Of a DNA stretch of 14,032 nt, positions 13,519 through 14,032 are shown one piece after another; the stretch's first letter is position 1, and every line of letters begins with the position of its first letter. Under the pieces are notes generated by a model. The model did no database searches, was not told the DNA's origin, and saw only the letters and a program-made list of their open reading frames with translations. Where the stretch lies: NCBI GenBank assembly GCA_003454665.1, contig DMKB01000140.1:15648-29679 (forward strand), read 5' to 3'. The position numbers were made by a program, and so were the translations under genes. This stretch comes from Nitrospiraceae bacterium. Lineage in GTDB: Bacteria > Nitrospirota > UBA9217.

Positions 13519-14032
13519 GAACGTATCTCCCCTGTTCCTTCTTTTGCCATAATATTCAGGATCCTGTCCTTGAACAGATGGTACAGGTATGATGTCCCTA
13601 CCAGAACAAGCCCCAGGATAATGAACGAAATAATCCGGTAGGGTGTGCTGAATTTCGCCATGTCGAAGAGAAAGACCTTCAGGATCGTGACGCCGAACAA
13701 CGCAATCGAGACCTTTCGGACCGTGGCGATGTTCTTACGGAACCCGATGATCATGAGTCCCACGGAAAAAACCGTCCAGAGGACTGAAATGGCCGCAAAC
13801 CGGGCAGGCCGCAGATGGGCATAAAAGAAAGCGCTGGCCTCGATGTTGAACACGATAAACATGGCTATTCCCAGTACCGTAAAGATCACCGCTGAATCGT
13901 TCCGCTCCGGGGAGAAGGTCCGGAGAGCGGAAGCGCGCGTCATGGTTCCGGATAGGTACAGGACAACGAGCAGTACGAAGGTGGTAACGAACCGCTCGAG
14001 AAGCAGGTAGTCATACGATCCGCGAACGGCGA
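13515..14032 (-). CDS. DUF2339 family multi-pass membrane protein (5' truncated by the window)
   Basis: Only the C-terminal 172 codons are inside the window; the frame is open to the right edge, so the apparent ATG at 13943 is internal. At least five hydrophobic helices are visible, among them FVTTFVLLVVLYLSG, IFTVLGIAMFIVFNI, AAISVLWTVFSVGLMIIGF, IALFGVTILKVFLFDM and IISFIILGLVLVGTSYLYH. The L[WY]...GxR(K)...R..sL.LFG.T.LKVFLFD pattern and the Y(R)..SF..LG..L...SYLY tail are characteristic of the C-terminus of DUF2339 proteins. The function is unknown. It is the first visible gene of the minus-strand operon with DUF3999 and the FHA-sigma54 activator. Confidence 0.85.
   Translation of the reverse strand, partial: AVRGSYDYLLLERFVTTFVLLVVLYLSGTMTRASALRTFSPERNDSAVIFTVLGIAMFIVFNIEASAFFYAHLRPARFAAISVLWTVFSVGLMIIGFRKNIATVRKVSIALFGVTILKVFLFDMAKFSTPYRIISFIILGLVLVGTSYLYHLFKDRILNIMAKEGTGEIRS

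Overview
The window is about 14 kb of a Gram-negative, environmental-type chromosome with a moderate-to-high G+C core. The gene set (PAS-rich hybrid kinase, PilZ protein, FHA-sigma54 activator, two-CW protein, LysR of a type I associate with Nitrospirota and Desulfobacterota) suggests one of those phyla. This is an inference from gene content only.

Layout. 120-2441 (+): soluble PAS-PAS-PAS histidine kinase with a C-terminal receiver. 2613-3041 (+): small protein built from two copies of one motif. 3405-4835 (-): probable three-gene unit made of a receiver-like/PilZ c-di-GMP protein, a GIY-YIG-like protein and a cysteine-rich two-CW protein. 4836-6059: accessory patch holding a dead D12-class adenine methyltransferase fragment split by a palindromic repeat, an A+T-richer orphan gene with a strong promoter, and a deleted copy of the same repeat. 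6060-8621 (+): full-length ComEC/Rec2, the DNA-uptake channel, behind a near-consensus promoter. 8891-9799 (-): LysR regulator whose promoter overlaps an inverted repeat. 10159-10335 (+): 58-aa zinc-ribbon-like protein with its own promoter and terminator. 10839-14032 (-): overlapping operon DUF2339 (5' truncated by the window edge), DUF3999, then an FHA-sigma54 activator.

The most unusual content is between genes. A dispersed element of about 80-95 bp with three hairpins occurs four times, at 5019-5113, 5744-5797 (internally deleted), 9985-10073 and 10474-10553. The first copy sits inside the methyltransferase remnant, and reading frames matching that family resume on its far side, which is direct evidence of insertion into a gene. 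A second class of intergenic sequence, runs of TTCGTG-, CTCTGTG- and ATCCGTG-like words spaced about 9-10 bp apart and partly arranged as nested inverted repeats, fills the gaps around 8630-8880 and 10420-10830.

The genes form several signalling modules: phosphorelay, c-di-GMP, FHA/sigma54 and LysR. I see no complete defence system, RNA gene or CRISPR array. The closest to a lost system is the methyltransferase remnant beside the A+T-rich orphan gene.
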